Shown here one piece after another: positions 1 through 6,513 of a DNA stretch of 36,864 bases. The notes below the pieces were generated by a model that was not told the DNA's origin, did not search any database, and saw only the letters and a program-made list of their open reading frames with translations. This DNA comes from an uncultured Methanomassiliicoccus sp. Its GTDB lineage: Archaea > Thermoplasmatota > Thermoplasmata > Methanomassiliicoccales > Methanomassiliicoccaceae. The number at the start of each line of letters is the position of its first letter. Position 1 is the first letter of the stretch. The stretch is from positions 1 to 36,864 of the forward strand of contig CALUEU010000009.1 in the NCBI GenBank assembly GCA_944319735.1. The letters are read 5' to 3'. Both the position numbers and the translations under genes were made by a program.

Positions 1-19
1 AGATAACTATGAATTATCC

Positions 20-1387
20 TTACATCGGAAGTCCAAGGTCCCTGAGTTTTGCTACGGCACCGTTGTAGATCTGTACATACTCGTCAGTGGGTATGACATT
101 CTTGACATCGTAGCATTCCTGGAAGCGCTTTCCTGCAGGAGCTTTGGTGTAGTTCTGCTCGTATTCGCTTACCAGTTTCTCGAGGATCTCGTTGACTTCA
201 GAGACTTTCATTCCGCATGTTGCTATGGCGGCTTCTCCCATGATCCTTGCTTCCATACCAGTGGTCTTGTCTTGGACAACACCCTTGGCGGCAGCTGAAC
301 CGGATAGAAGTTCACGTCCGCTTGCGGTATCACTCATTGCCTGAGCTGCAGTCTCTAGAAGACACATCTCTGTGCAAGGTCCAGCAATTGTGTAGTACTG
401 GTTTGCAAGTAACAGATCTGTGTTAGCATCTATTGCTGCTGCAGCGTGGGCAGCTACCTGTAAAGTCTCTCTTGATGTTGTGATTCCCCACCTGATGTGG
501 ATTGGACCATCTAAGTGGAAGTTTCCTCCAAAGAGTGTGAAGGATGCAAGAGTTGTAGCAATGTCGCAGATTGTTGTTTCTTCAATTCCGCCACAATATC
601 CACCAAAGATAGGCATCTGTTCGATCATGATGGTGTTACCCTGAGCCTGCCATCCAGCAAGCATGTTGAGTCCAGCCATATCTATCTTCAGTTCGTTCAG
701 CTGTGAGCATTCGTGGCTTTCACAAGGCCTCATGGCGTAATCTCCGGCGAGACGTCCCGCTGCGGACAGCGGTGTCTCAGGGCCCTATATAGCCATGTAT
801 GGACGATTAGCCCTGACTCTGGCTTCCTTTACCGCCCTCAGTTCGGCCAATGTGGCTTTGATTTCCCAAGGTGTGTTTGTTGTTGCAGGGTGTCCTTCTA
901 TTGTAGCCATTACACCGTTTACAAGTGTATCGACAGTTGCCTCCTGAGCGTAACTTTGCATTACTTGGATAAATACTTCCTCAGAAACTGGAGCACCTGT
1001 TGGTCCTCCCTGAATGATTGGCTTTGTAGAAGAGTTTCCCTTCCTTGGTTCAAAGCGAGCAGCGTCACGGTATTCTCCTAGAACTAATTTTTTAGGAGTC
1101 TTTTTAATGCCTTCCTTGATTTCTTCTTCGGTTACATATAAGATTCTGCCCATGTCAGCGTTGTAAAATCCGCTGGTAACGAGCATTTCCATACCTGCCT
1201 GGAATAACCTGTTTTTGAGGTCTTTGTCTTCAGGTATGATTTCTTTACCGAATTTGATGTTATATTTCTCTTTCAATGCAGTTGCGTTTGTTGGAATTGT
1301 GACATAATCCCACTCGCTTTCTGCGACTTTTGGTCCCTTTAAGAATCTCTCATATGCGTCATATATTGAGATTGGTCTGGCTGCCAT
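20..1387 (-). CDS. mtmB: Monomethylamine methyltransferase MtmB, copy 1, with in-frame UAG (pyrrolysine)
   Basis: Transfers the methyl group of monomethylamine to the Co(I) corrinoid of MtmC, the first step of methanogenesis from methylamine; cytoplasmic. Two open frames, 200 codons (785-1387) and 237 codons (20-733), are one reading frame joined through a UAG at 785-787; together they give about 455 residues, the usual MtmB length of about 458. Residues around the UAG (RPYMAI-Pyl-GPE) and the later HLDGPIHIRWG and IAGPCTEMCLLE match the MtmB family, in which Pyl sits near residue 202. It follows mtmC1 by 5 nt, and an AAGGGGTGA ribosome-binding site precedes ATG 1387. A stem-loop begins six bases after the UAG. 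The gene ends in TAA. It should not be called a pseudogene or two genes. Confidence 0.96.
749..778 (-). promoter_or_regulatory. Stem-loop just after the mtmB1 UAG (PYLIS-like)
   Basis: On the minus strand GAGAC pairs with GTCTC and CCGCTG with CAGCGG around a TCCG loop, starting six bases after the UAG codon (785-787). The same structure at the same distance occurs in mtmB copy 2. A comparable element called PYLIS is described downstream of the mtmB UAG in Methanosarcina; a role here in UAG decoding is inferred. Confidence 0.6.
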
Positions 1388-1392
1388 TTAGT

Positions 1393-2034
1393 TCACCCCT
1401 TAATTAATTTAGTGACCAATTCTACTGCTTCTGCTCCAGATGGGCAATACACATCTCCACCGATGCTTTCAACCCACTCCGCACTAGCTGGAGCTCCACC
1501 GAAAATGGTCTTTACACTCACATTTTCTTCCTTGATGAGGTCAACAATGTCCTTCTGAACCACTACTGTGGTTGTCATTAACGCAGATGCACCAACGACA
1601 TCGGCATTGTTTTCCTTTACGGCCTCTATGAACTTTTCAGGTGCTACATCTCTTCCAATGTCTACTACATTGAATCCGGCACCTTTCAGCATAGCTGCTA
1701 CCACATTCTTTCCGATTTCGTGAATGTCACCTAGAACTGTAGCTAATACTACAGTACCACGTGAGCTTGTAGTTCCCTTTACCATTACAGGCTCAAAGAC
1801 TTCCAAAGCTTTTTCCATAGCTTTTGAAGCTGCTAAAACCTGTGGGAGGAAGATCTTTGCTTCATCGAAAAGTTTGCTGATAGTTTCCATGCCTTTTCCT
1901 AGACCGTTTTCCACTGCGTCACCAGGGTCTATTCCGGCATCCAAAGCTTGTTTTGCTGCTGTTTCAGCAAGCTTGACGTCCCATGTCTCAATTGACTTCT
2001 TGAGACTTTCCATTATTTCTTCTTTACTGCTCAT
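1393..2034 (-). CDS. mtmC: Monomethylamine corrinoid protein MtmC, copy 1
   Basis: Carries the methyl group between MtmB and the MtbA-type methyltransferase on a B12-type cofactor. It has 213 residues, as expected: an N-terminal helical cap (about 1-90) and a Rossmann B12-binding domain with the DxHxxG motif (GDIHEIGKN), whose His at about residue 105 is the lower axial cobalt ligand. The LATVLGD, SALMTTT and FGGAPAS segments are typical. It is the first gene of a two-gene minus-strand operon with mtmB1 and is transcribed away from pylT. Its TGA stop lies in the ribosome-binding site of mtmB1. The paralogue MtmC2 is clearly divergent, so the two pairs are not a recent duplication. Confidence 0.95.
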   Translation of the reverse strand: MSSKEEIMESLKKSIETWDVKLAETAAKQALDAGIDPGDAVENGLGKGMETISKLFDEAKIFLPQVLAASKAMEKALEVFEPVMVKGTTSSRGTVVLATVLGDIHEIGKNVVAAMLKGAGFNVVDIGRDVAPEKFIEAVKENNADVVGASALMTTTVVVQKDIVDLIKEENVSVKTIFGGAPASAEWVESIGGDVYCPSGAEAVELVTKLIKG

Positions 2035-2055
2035 CTAGACACTTCCATTGTTCTA

Positions 2056-2072
2056 GTATAAAACGTTTATAC
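2056..2072. promoter_or_regulatory. Inverted repeat GTATAAA-ACG-TTTATAC in the mtmC1 upstream region
   Basis: A perfect 7-bp inverted repeat with a 3-base spacer lies 22 bases before the mtmC1 ATG. The word TTCTAGTAT is present twice, at 2051-2059 and 2084-2092, 33 bases (three helical turns) apart, and a TATA-like TTTAAATA (minus strand) lies around 2093-2100. This arrangement suggests a regulator-binding site at the mtmCB1 promoter; no regulator can be named. Confidence 0.4.
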
Positions 2073-2205
2073 GTCCATTCACTTTCTAGTATTTAAAATA
2101 GTAAGTTGTATTAGAAATATTTAAATATGATTAATTTTGAGCTTATAAACAACAACAGTTAGCTTTAAATATAACATATTGAGCCATGATAGTGATTAGG
2201 GAAAT

Positions 2206-2214
2206 CTTTAAATA
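2206..2214 (+). promoter_or_regulatory. Probable TATA box of the pylT leader/pyl operon
   Basis: CTTTAAATA with a purine-rich BRE-like stretch (GGGAAAT) in front is a good archaeal promoter core. It predicts a start near 2237-2241, exactly where the first arm of the long leader stem begins. No TATA-like sequence is found 25-35 bases before the tRNA itself, so pylT is probably processed from this longer transcript. A second weaker candidate, CTTATATA at 2326-2333, would start near 2357. Confidence 0.5.
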
Positions 2215-2240
2215 ATATACAAAAGTTTCACATTCTGTGT

Positions 2241-2363
2241 GAGGAAATGAACTCGTCAACTATACGATTCAAAAACATATCTCATTTTGGAAATGACTCT
2301 GAATTTGAGATGGCTTCTCACTCCTCTTATATACACCCTATACAAGATGAGAATCATTTCCTC
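2241..2363 (+). ncRNA. Structured 5' leader upstream of tRNA-Pyl
   Basis: GAGGAAATGA (2241-2250) and TCATTTCCTC (2354-2363) are perfect 10-base complements and would close a 123-base domain. Inside, TCATTT-TGG-AAATGA (2282-2296) is a 6-bp hairpin, ATCTCA (2278-2283) can pair with TGAGAT (2306-2311), and CTTCTCA (2314-2320) with TGAGAAG (2365-2371). Some of these helices exclude one another, so alternative folds are possible. An open frame across the region (from ATG 2247) runs straight through the tRNA and is judged non-coding. Function unknown; a regulatory RNA controlling pylT/pyl expression is an inference. Confidence 0.4.
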
Positions 2364-2412
2364 ATGAGAAGTCCTGCTGTTCGATCATATCCCCCTGCGA
2401 TTGAATACAGGG

Positions 2413-2453
2413 AAGTGAATAGCCCTGAGATTCTGCGCCTCAGGGCGTCACTT
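2413..2453 (+). ncRNA. Long hairpin 11 bases before tRNA-Pyl
   Basis: AAGTGA (2413-2418) pairs with TCACTT (2448-2453), and GCCCTGAG (2422-2429) pairs with CTCAGGGC (2439-2446), giving 14 bp around a 9-base loop with a small internal loop. It ends 11 bases before the mature 5' end of pylT and could guide processing or act as an attenuator. The 5' word GAAGTG (2412-2417) could instead pair with CACTTC in the 3' acceptor strand of the tRNA (2526-2531), so hairpin formation may protect tRNA folding. Confidence 0.5.
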
Positions 2454-2464
2454 GACCACAATGT

Positions 2465-2535
2465 GGAGTGTTGGTCCGGGACCACCAGGCCTCTACAGCC
2501 ACGGCAGCCGGGTTCAACTCCCGGGCACTTCGCCA
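2465..2535 (+). tRNA. pylT: tRNA-Pyl (anticodon CUA)
   Basis: Amber-decoding tRNA charged with pyrrolysine by PylS. The 71-base gene includes CCA. Acceptor GGAGTGT/GCACTTC forms 7 bp with two G-U pairs; discriminator G; very small D arm GGTC-CGG-GACC; T arm CCGGG-TTCAACT-CCCGG; three-base variable loop CAG. The anticodon loop CTCTACA (2491-2497) has CTA at 2493-2495. The anticodon stem is broken: GGC/GCC next to the loop, then an unpaired A opposite AC, then CC/GG. A broken anticodon stem, small D-loop and short variable loop are known features of tRNA-Pyl in Methanomassiliicoccales. pylS starts 40 bases downstream. Confidence 0.93.
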
Positions 2536-2575
2536 TTAATTTTAATGATATACTTCTAGTGGAGGCCTCTTAAAC

Positions 2576-3403
2576 ATGCCGGTTGAATGGACAGCTTCTC
2601 AAAAACAGAGGCTAAAAGAATTGGGAATATCTGCTGATGCAGATAGAGAGTTTGATAGTGCAGAAGAAAGAGAAGAAGAATTCAAGAATATTACTTCTGA
2701 ACATCTGTCTAAAGTAAGAAAAGATATCAGGCATATGCTGGATTGTCCGGAAAGACATCAGTTGTCACAGATCGAATCACTTCTTGCTCAGGCACTGGTT
2801 GATGCTGGATTTATAGAAGTAAAAACTCCCAGCATAATTTCCCGCAGTGCATTGGAAAAGATGGGTATTGACAGATCTCACCCTTTGCATGAACAGGTAT
2901 TTTGGTTAGACGAGAAAAGATGCCTTCGGCCGATGCTTGCACCTAATCTCTATTTCATGATGAGACATATGTATAGATACAGCAAAGGCCCGCTGAAGCT
3001 CTTTGAAATCGGATCCTGTTTTAGAAAAGAGTCAAAAGGATCCAATCACTTGGAAGAATTTACAATGCTGAATCTTGTAGAGATGGCACCAGATAATGAT
3101 CCATCTGATCAGCTTTTGATGCATATTAAAACTATAATGGATGCTGTTGGATTGGAATACAGCCTTGTAGAATGTGAATCGGATGTTTATGTTAAAACTC
3201 TTGATGTGGAAATAAATGGAGTGGAAGTAGCATCTGGTGCTGTAGGTCCGCATAAATTGGATCCGGCCCATGGAATAACCCAGCCTTGGGCAGGAGTGGG
3301 ATTTGGGCTGGAACGCCTTTCTATGATGAAGTATGGAATGGACAACATCAAAAAGTCTGGCCGCAGCTTGATTTATCTCAGAGGAGTCAGACTGGATATA
3401 TAG
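2576..3403 (+). CDS. pylS: Pyrrolysyl-tRNA synthetase, catalytic domain only
   Basis: Ligates pyrrolysine to tRNA-Pyl. The 275 residues are the class II catalytic core: motif 2 (FEIGSCFRKES, about 143-153), LEEFTMLNLVEM, and motif 3 with GFGLERLSMMKYG near 256-268. The separate N-terminal tRNA-binding PylSn domain of Methanosarcina PylS is absent, and no pylSn gene is seen here; this is the known delta-pylSn type of the order. GGAGG precedes ATG 2576. The gene stops with UAG, the codon its own product reassigns; reading through would add Pyl plus 43 residues inside the start of pylB. It is the first protein gene of the pylS-B-C-D-ramA operon. Confidence 0.96.
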   Translation: MPVEWTASQKQRLKELGISADADREFDSAEEREEEFKNITSEHLSKVRKDIRHMLDCPERHQLSQIESLLAQALVDAGFIEVKTPSIISRSALEKMGIDRSHPLHEQVFWLDEKRCLRPMLAPNLYFMMRHMYRYSKGPLKLFEIGSCFRKESKGSNHLEEFTMLNLVEMAPDNDPSDQLLMHIKTIMDAVGLEYSLVECESDVYVKTLDVEINGVEVASGAVGPHKLDPAHGITQPWAGVGFGLERLSMMKYGMDNIKKSGRSLIYLRGVRLDI

Positions 3404-3413
3404 GAGGCAGCGC

Positions 3414-4496
3414 ATGAGAGATGCAGATATAACACCCATACTTCAGAAATCAGTGGAAGGTCAGGATTTAACTGTTACAGAAATAGAGGCTTTGCTTTCT
3501 GCAGAGGATCAGAGCTCTATAGCGCAGCTGTTTGAAGCAGCTAGAATTGTAAAAAATCAATATTTTGGAAATAAAGTTTTTCTCTACGGTTTTGTGTATT
3601 TTTCAACACACTGCCGTAATAATTGTTCATTTTGTTTTTACAGGAACTCAAATAAAGACAGTGTGAGGTATAGAAAAACAGATGAAGAGGTTCTGGAACT
3701 TGCAACTTCTCTGGAAGATTCCGGTGTTCATGTTATTGATCTAACTATGGGTGAAGATCCTCTGATTCACAATAACAATCACTACGACAGGCTTACAGAG
3801 TTAGTGAAAATGGTTGATGATGCAGTAGACATTCCCCTCATGGTTTCACCTGGTGCGATTCCTGAGCACCTGTTTCCAGCATTAAAAGATAATGGTGCAG
3901 ACTGGATTGCATGTTATCAGGAAACTCACAATGAAGAGTTGTTCAGACGGCTGCGTCCCGATCAGGATTATAATTTCAGGCTTAATCAGAAAAAATGGGC
4001 CGATAAATACGGAATTCTTGCGGAAGAAGGAATAATGGTAGGAGTTGGAGAGTCGGTAAAAGACCGGGCAGACTCCATTGACGTTATGAGAAAACTAAGT
4101 GTAAATCAGGTAAGGGCAATGAGCTTTGTTCCGCAAGATAACACTCCGATGGCTGTCAACTCACCGTCTCCATTCATAGAAGAGCTGAAAGCGATTGCAG
4201 TCATGAGGCTTGTACATCCACACAATCTCATACCTGCCAGTCTCGATGTGGAAGGTGTAGCCGGACTGAAGACCAGACTGGCCGCAGGAGCAAATGTGAT
4301 CACTTCGATAATCCCGCCGTGTAAAGGTCTTGCGGGAGTGGCACAGCACGAACTTGACATAGATGACGGCGGAAGATCCGTGGAGCAGATTGAAGCCATC
4401 TTAGATGAGATAGATATTAAAACGGCAGATAAACATGAATACATTGATCTCATAGAAAGCTGGAAAAGCAGCAAAAAAAGCGGGGCGCTGTCATGA
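3414..4496 (+). CDS. pylB: Methylornithine synthase PylB (radical SAM)
   Basis: Lysine mutase that makes (3R)-3-methyl-D-ornithine from L-lysine, the first step of pyrrolysine synthesis. The 360 residues match the family length. The radical SAM CxxxCxxC motif is CRNNCSFC, with cysteines near 67, 71 and 74, preceded by the GFVYFSTH strand, and the fold is BioB/HydE-like. The start follows the pylS UAG by ten bases and its GGAGG (3403-3407) shares a base with that stop codon. The 3' end overlaps pylC (ATGA), so the genes are translationally coupled. Confidence 0.95.
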   Translation: MRDADITPILQKSVEGQDLTVTEIEALLSAEDQSSIAQLFEAARIVKNQYFGNKVFLYGFVYFSTHCRNNCSFCFYRNSNKDSVRYRKTDEEVLELATSLEDSGVHVIDLTMGEDPLIHNNNHYDRLTELVKMVDDAVDIPLMVSPGAIPEHLFPALKDNGADWIACYQETHNEELFRRLRPDQDYNFRLNQKKWADKYGILAEEGIMVGVGESVKDRADSIDVMRKLSVNQVRAMSFVPQDNTPMAVNSPSPFIEELKAIAVMRLVHPHNLIPASLDVEGVAGLKTRLAAGANVITSIIPPCKGLAGVAQHELDIDDGGRSVEQIEAILDEIDIKTADKHEYIDLIESWKSSKKSGALS

Positions 4497-5665
4497 AACT
4501 TGGAATAGTCGGCGGCCTTCTGCAAGGGATGGAAGCTGTATATCTTGCAAAGAAAGCTGGATATGAAACACTGGTGATAGATCGTAATGAAAAAGCACCA
4601 GCCGTGTCTATGGCAGATAGCTCAGAGATATTAGACATCGAGTTAGAAAAATCAAAAGCTAGAAAAATATTCAGCGACTGTGATGCAATAATACCAGCAA
4701 ATGAGAACATTAAAACTCTGGTTTCCATCAATGAAATAGCTAAGGAAGTTGACACAGATCTGCTTTTTGATCTCAATGCGTATAATATCTCATCATCAAA
4801 AATTCTGTCAAATAATTTGATGAATGATCTTAAAATACCAATTCCCAAGCCATGGCCGGAATGCGGTTTTCCAGTAATTGTAAAACCATCTGGTCAGAGT
4901 GGAAGCATCGGAGTCAGGAAAGCATACAATGCTGAAGAAGTAAACTCTGCAGTGAATGCAATTCAGGAAATGGGAGATGAGGAAGTCATACAGGAATTTG
5001 CAGACGGGCCTAATATTTCCATAGAGGTGATTGGAGATGGAAGTTGTGCAAAATCCATGGTTTTAACTGAAGTAATCTTGGATGACAAGTATGATTGTAA
5101 AATGGTCCGCTGCCCGGTGCAGAATATAGACTCTGAATTATTAGAATTGTTTTCAAAATATGGTGAATCAATGGCTGAAGCACTCAATCTGAAAGGGATT
5201 ATGGATGTAGAAGCAATTTATTCAAAAAAAGGATTGAAAGTGTTGGAAATAGATGCCAGAATACCAAGTCAAACACCGGCTGCAATCGTAAATGCTACCG
5301 GTGTAAACCTCATTAAACACTTGGTTGAAGCTGTAAAAGGCGATCTTTCCGGACCTCAGCCTGCTGATGGATCAGCAATATATGAACATTTGATTTTTGA
5401 AAACGGAGCTCTCAGATCTTGCGGCGAGAAAGTATTCGCCGGAGTTGAGAATCCCAGAATAGAATACGGCCTGTTTGGATCATCAGAAATGATAACAGAC
5501 TATGAACCTGGAAAAGACCTCTGGCATGCAACTATGATTACTAAGGGAAAAACTCCAGATGATGCTTGGAACAGGCGCCAAAACTGCATTGAATGTATTT
5601 TAAAAGAAAATAATATTAAAAAGTATTTAGACCCAGAACCGGAGGTGATGACATTACACGCTTAA
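4493..5665 (+). CDS. pylC: 3-methylornithine-L-lysine ligase PylC (ATP-grasp)
   Basis: Joins methylornithine to the epsilon-amino group of a second lysine using ATP, the middle step of pyrrolysine synthesis. The 390 residues have an N-terminal nucleotide-like fold (MKLGIVGGLLQGMEAVYLAK) and an ATP-grasp core with FPVIVKPSGQSGSIGVRK near 123-140, EEVIQEF, and the metal-binding LKVLEIDARIPSQTP near 250. The start overlaps the pylB stop by four bases. The final codons include GGAGGTGAT, which also serves as the ribosome-binding site of pylD. Confidence 0.95.
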   Translation: MKLGIVGGLLQGMEAVYLAKKAGYETLVIDRNEKAPAVSMADSSEILDIELEKSKARKIFSDCDAIIPANENIKTLVSINEIAKEVDTDLLFDLNAYNISSSKILSNNLMNDLKIPIPKPWPECGFPVIVKPSGQSGSIGVRKAYNAEEVNSAVNAIQEMGDEEVIQEFADGPNISIEVIGDGSCAKSMVLTEVILDDKYDCKMVRCPVQNIDSELLELFSKYGESMAEALNLKGIMDVEAIYSKKGLKVLEIDARIPSQTPAAIVNATGVNLIKHLVEAVKGDLSGPQPADGSAIYEHLIFENGALRSCGEKVFAGVENPRIEYGLFGSSEMITDYEPGKDLWHATMITKGKTPDDAWNRRQNCIECILKENNIKKYLDPEPEVMTLHA

Positions 5666-5673
5666 CACCAGAA

Positions 5674-6513
5674 ATGATAAAAAAGGTACCGTATGCATCG
5701 GTGGAAAGAGACAGAGCCCTTATATCATCAATAGGCACAGACATGAGGGGATTAGCATACGAAGCTGTGGGTGTAATTCCTGACAGTATGCCGCTGGAAG
5801 ATTATTCCACCGCTGTGGTACCAGTCACAAGCGGAAAGGGTGTTACACAGGGATTTACTGAATCAGTCTGCTCAATTCTGCAGCACCTCGGCATGAAATC
5901 GTTCATCACCCAGAGAACGGACATCGCCGGATTGTCAGATGCGCTGGCAGCTAAAGTAGATCTTGTCTTTATGGCGGATGATGCTGAATTCATCGCCCTC
6001 AATACCCGCACAGGAACATTTTCAGACAATATTCGTTCTACAGCCCTTGGATATGTTACAGCACTTAAGATTGCAGCTAAAGGGCTTCAAGGAAAAGAAG
6101 TGCTTCTGATCGGAGCAGGAAGAGTCGGAGACAAAATGGCGGATATGCTGGAAGCAGAAGAAGCCAAAGTCACGATTACAGACATTGATGTCTCAAAATC
6201 ACGGGCACTGCAGAAAAAGCATGTTGACTTTAAAGTATGCGAAGATATAGAAACGGCTGTAAGAAATTCCACATTAATCCTTAATGCTTCACCAGGAAAA
6301 ATACCTGGAGAGTGGATAAATGAGGGAACAATCGTGTCTTCTCCCGGAATGCCTTACTCATTTGATGAAGAAGGGGTTAAAAAAATGAAAATTCTGATTC
6401 ATGATCCGCTGCAGATAGGCGTGTCTGTCATGGCCGTATGGAGTGCCAGCCTTTCACTGTATGAACTCCCTATACCTGTTGAAAGCCACGTCTGCGCGGA
6501 AGTGATCATGTGA
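5674..6513 (+). CDS. pylD: Pyrrolysine synthase PylD (likely true start upstream at ATT 5653)
   Basis: NAD-dependent dehydrogenase that oxidises and cyclises lysyl-methylornithine to pyrrolysine. From ATG 5674 it has 279 residues: an N-terminal domain with VVPVTSGKGVTQGF and a Rossmann domain with VLLIGAGRVGDKMA. The ATG has no ribosome-binding site, whereas GGAGGTGAT (5641-5649) ends just before ATT 5653 in the same frame. Starting there adds ITRLTPE, which resembles the LLTPED start of Methanosarcina PylD as I recall it. No ATG, GTG or TTG lies between, so an ATT initiation codon is likely. The 3' end overlaps ramA (GTGA). Confidence 0.93.
   Translation: MIKKVPYASVERDRALISSIGTDMRGLAYEAVGVIPDSMPLEDYSTAVVPVTSGKGVTQGFTESVCSILQHLGMKSFITQRTDIAGLSDALAAKVDLVFMADDAEFIALNTRTGTFSDNIRSTALGYVTALKIAAKGLQGKEVLLIGAGRVGDKMADMLEAEEAKVTITDIDVSKSRALQKKHVDFKVCEDIETAVRNSTLILNASPGKIPGEWINEGTIVSSPGMPYSFDEEGVKKMKILIHDPLQIGVSVMAVWSASLSLYELPIPVESHVCAEVIM

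Noticed and set aside
20-1387. mtmB1 as two separate genes or a pseudogene broken by a stop
   Set aside because: The stop is UAG at the conserved Pyl site, both halves match MtmB, and the full Pyl system is present.
2411-2535. A 122-base tRNA-Pyl with an intron, using GAAGTG (2412) as the 5' acceptor
   Set aside because: GGAGTGT at 2465 gives a complete 7-bp acceptor and a correct 71-base tRNA; the upstream match is explained by a separate hairpin.
2247-2573. 108-codon ORF between the mtmC1 promoter and pylS
   Set aside because: It runs through the tRNA-Pyl gene, has poor composition, and the region is better explained as structured RNA.
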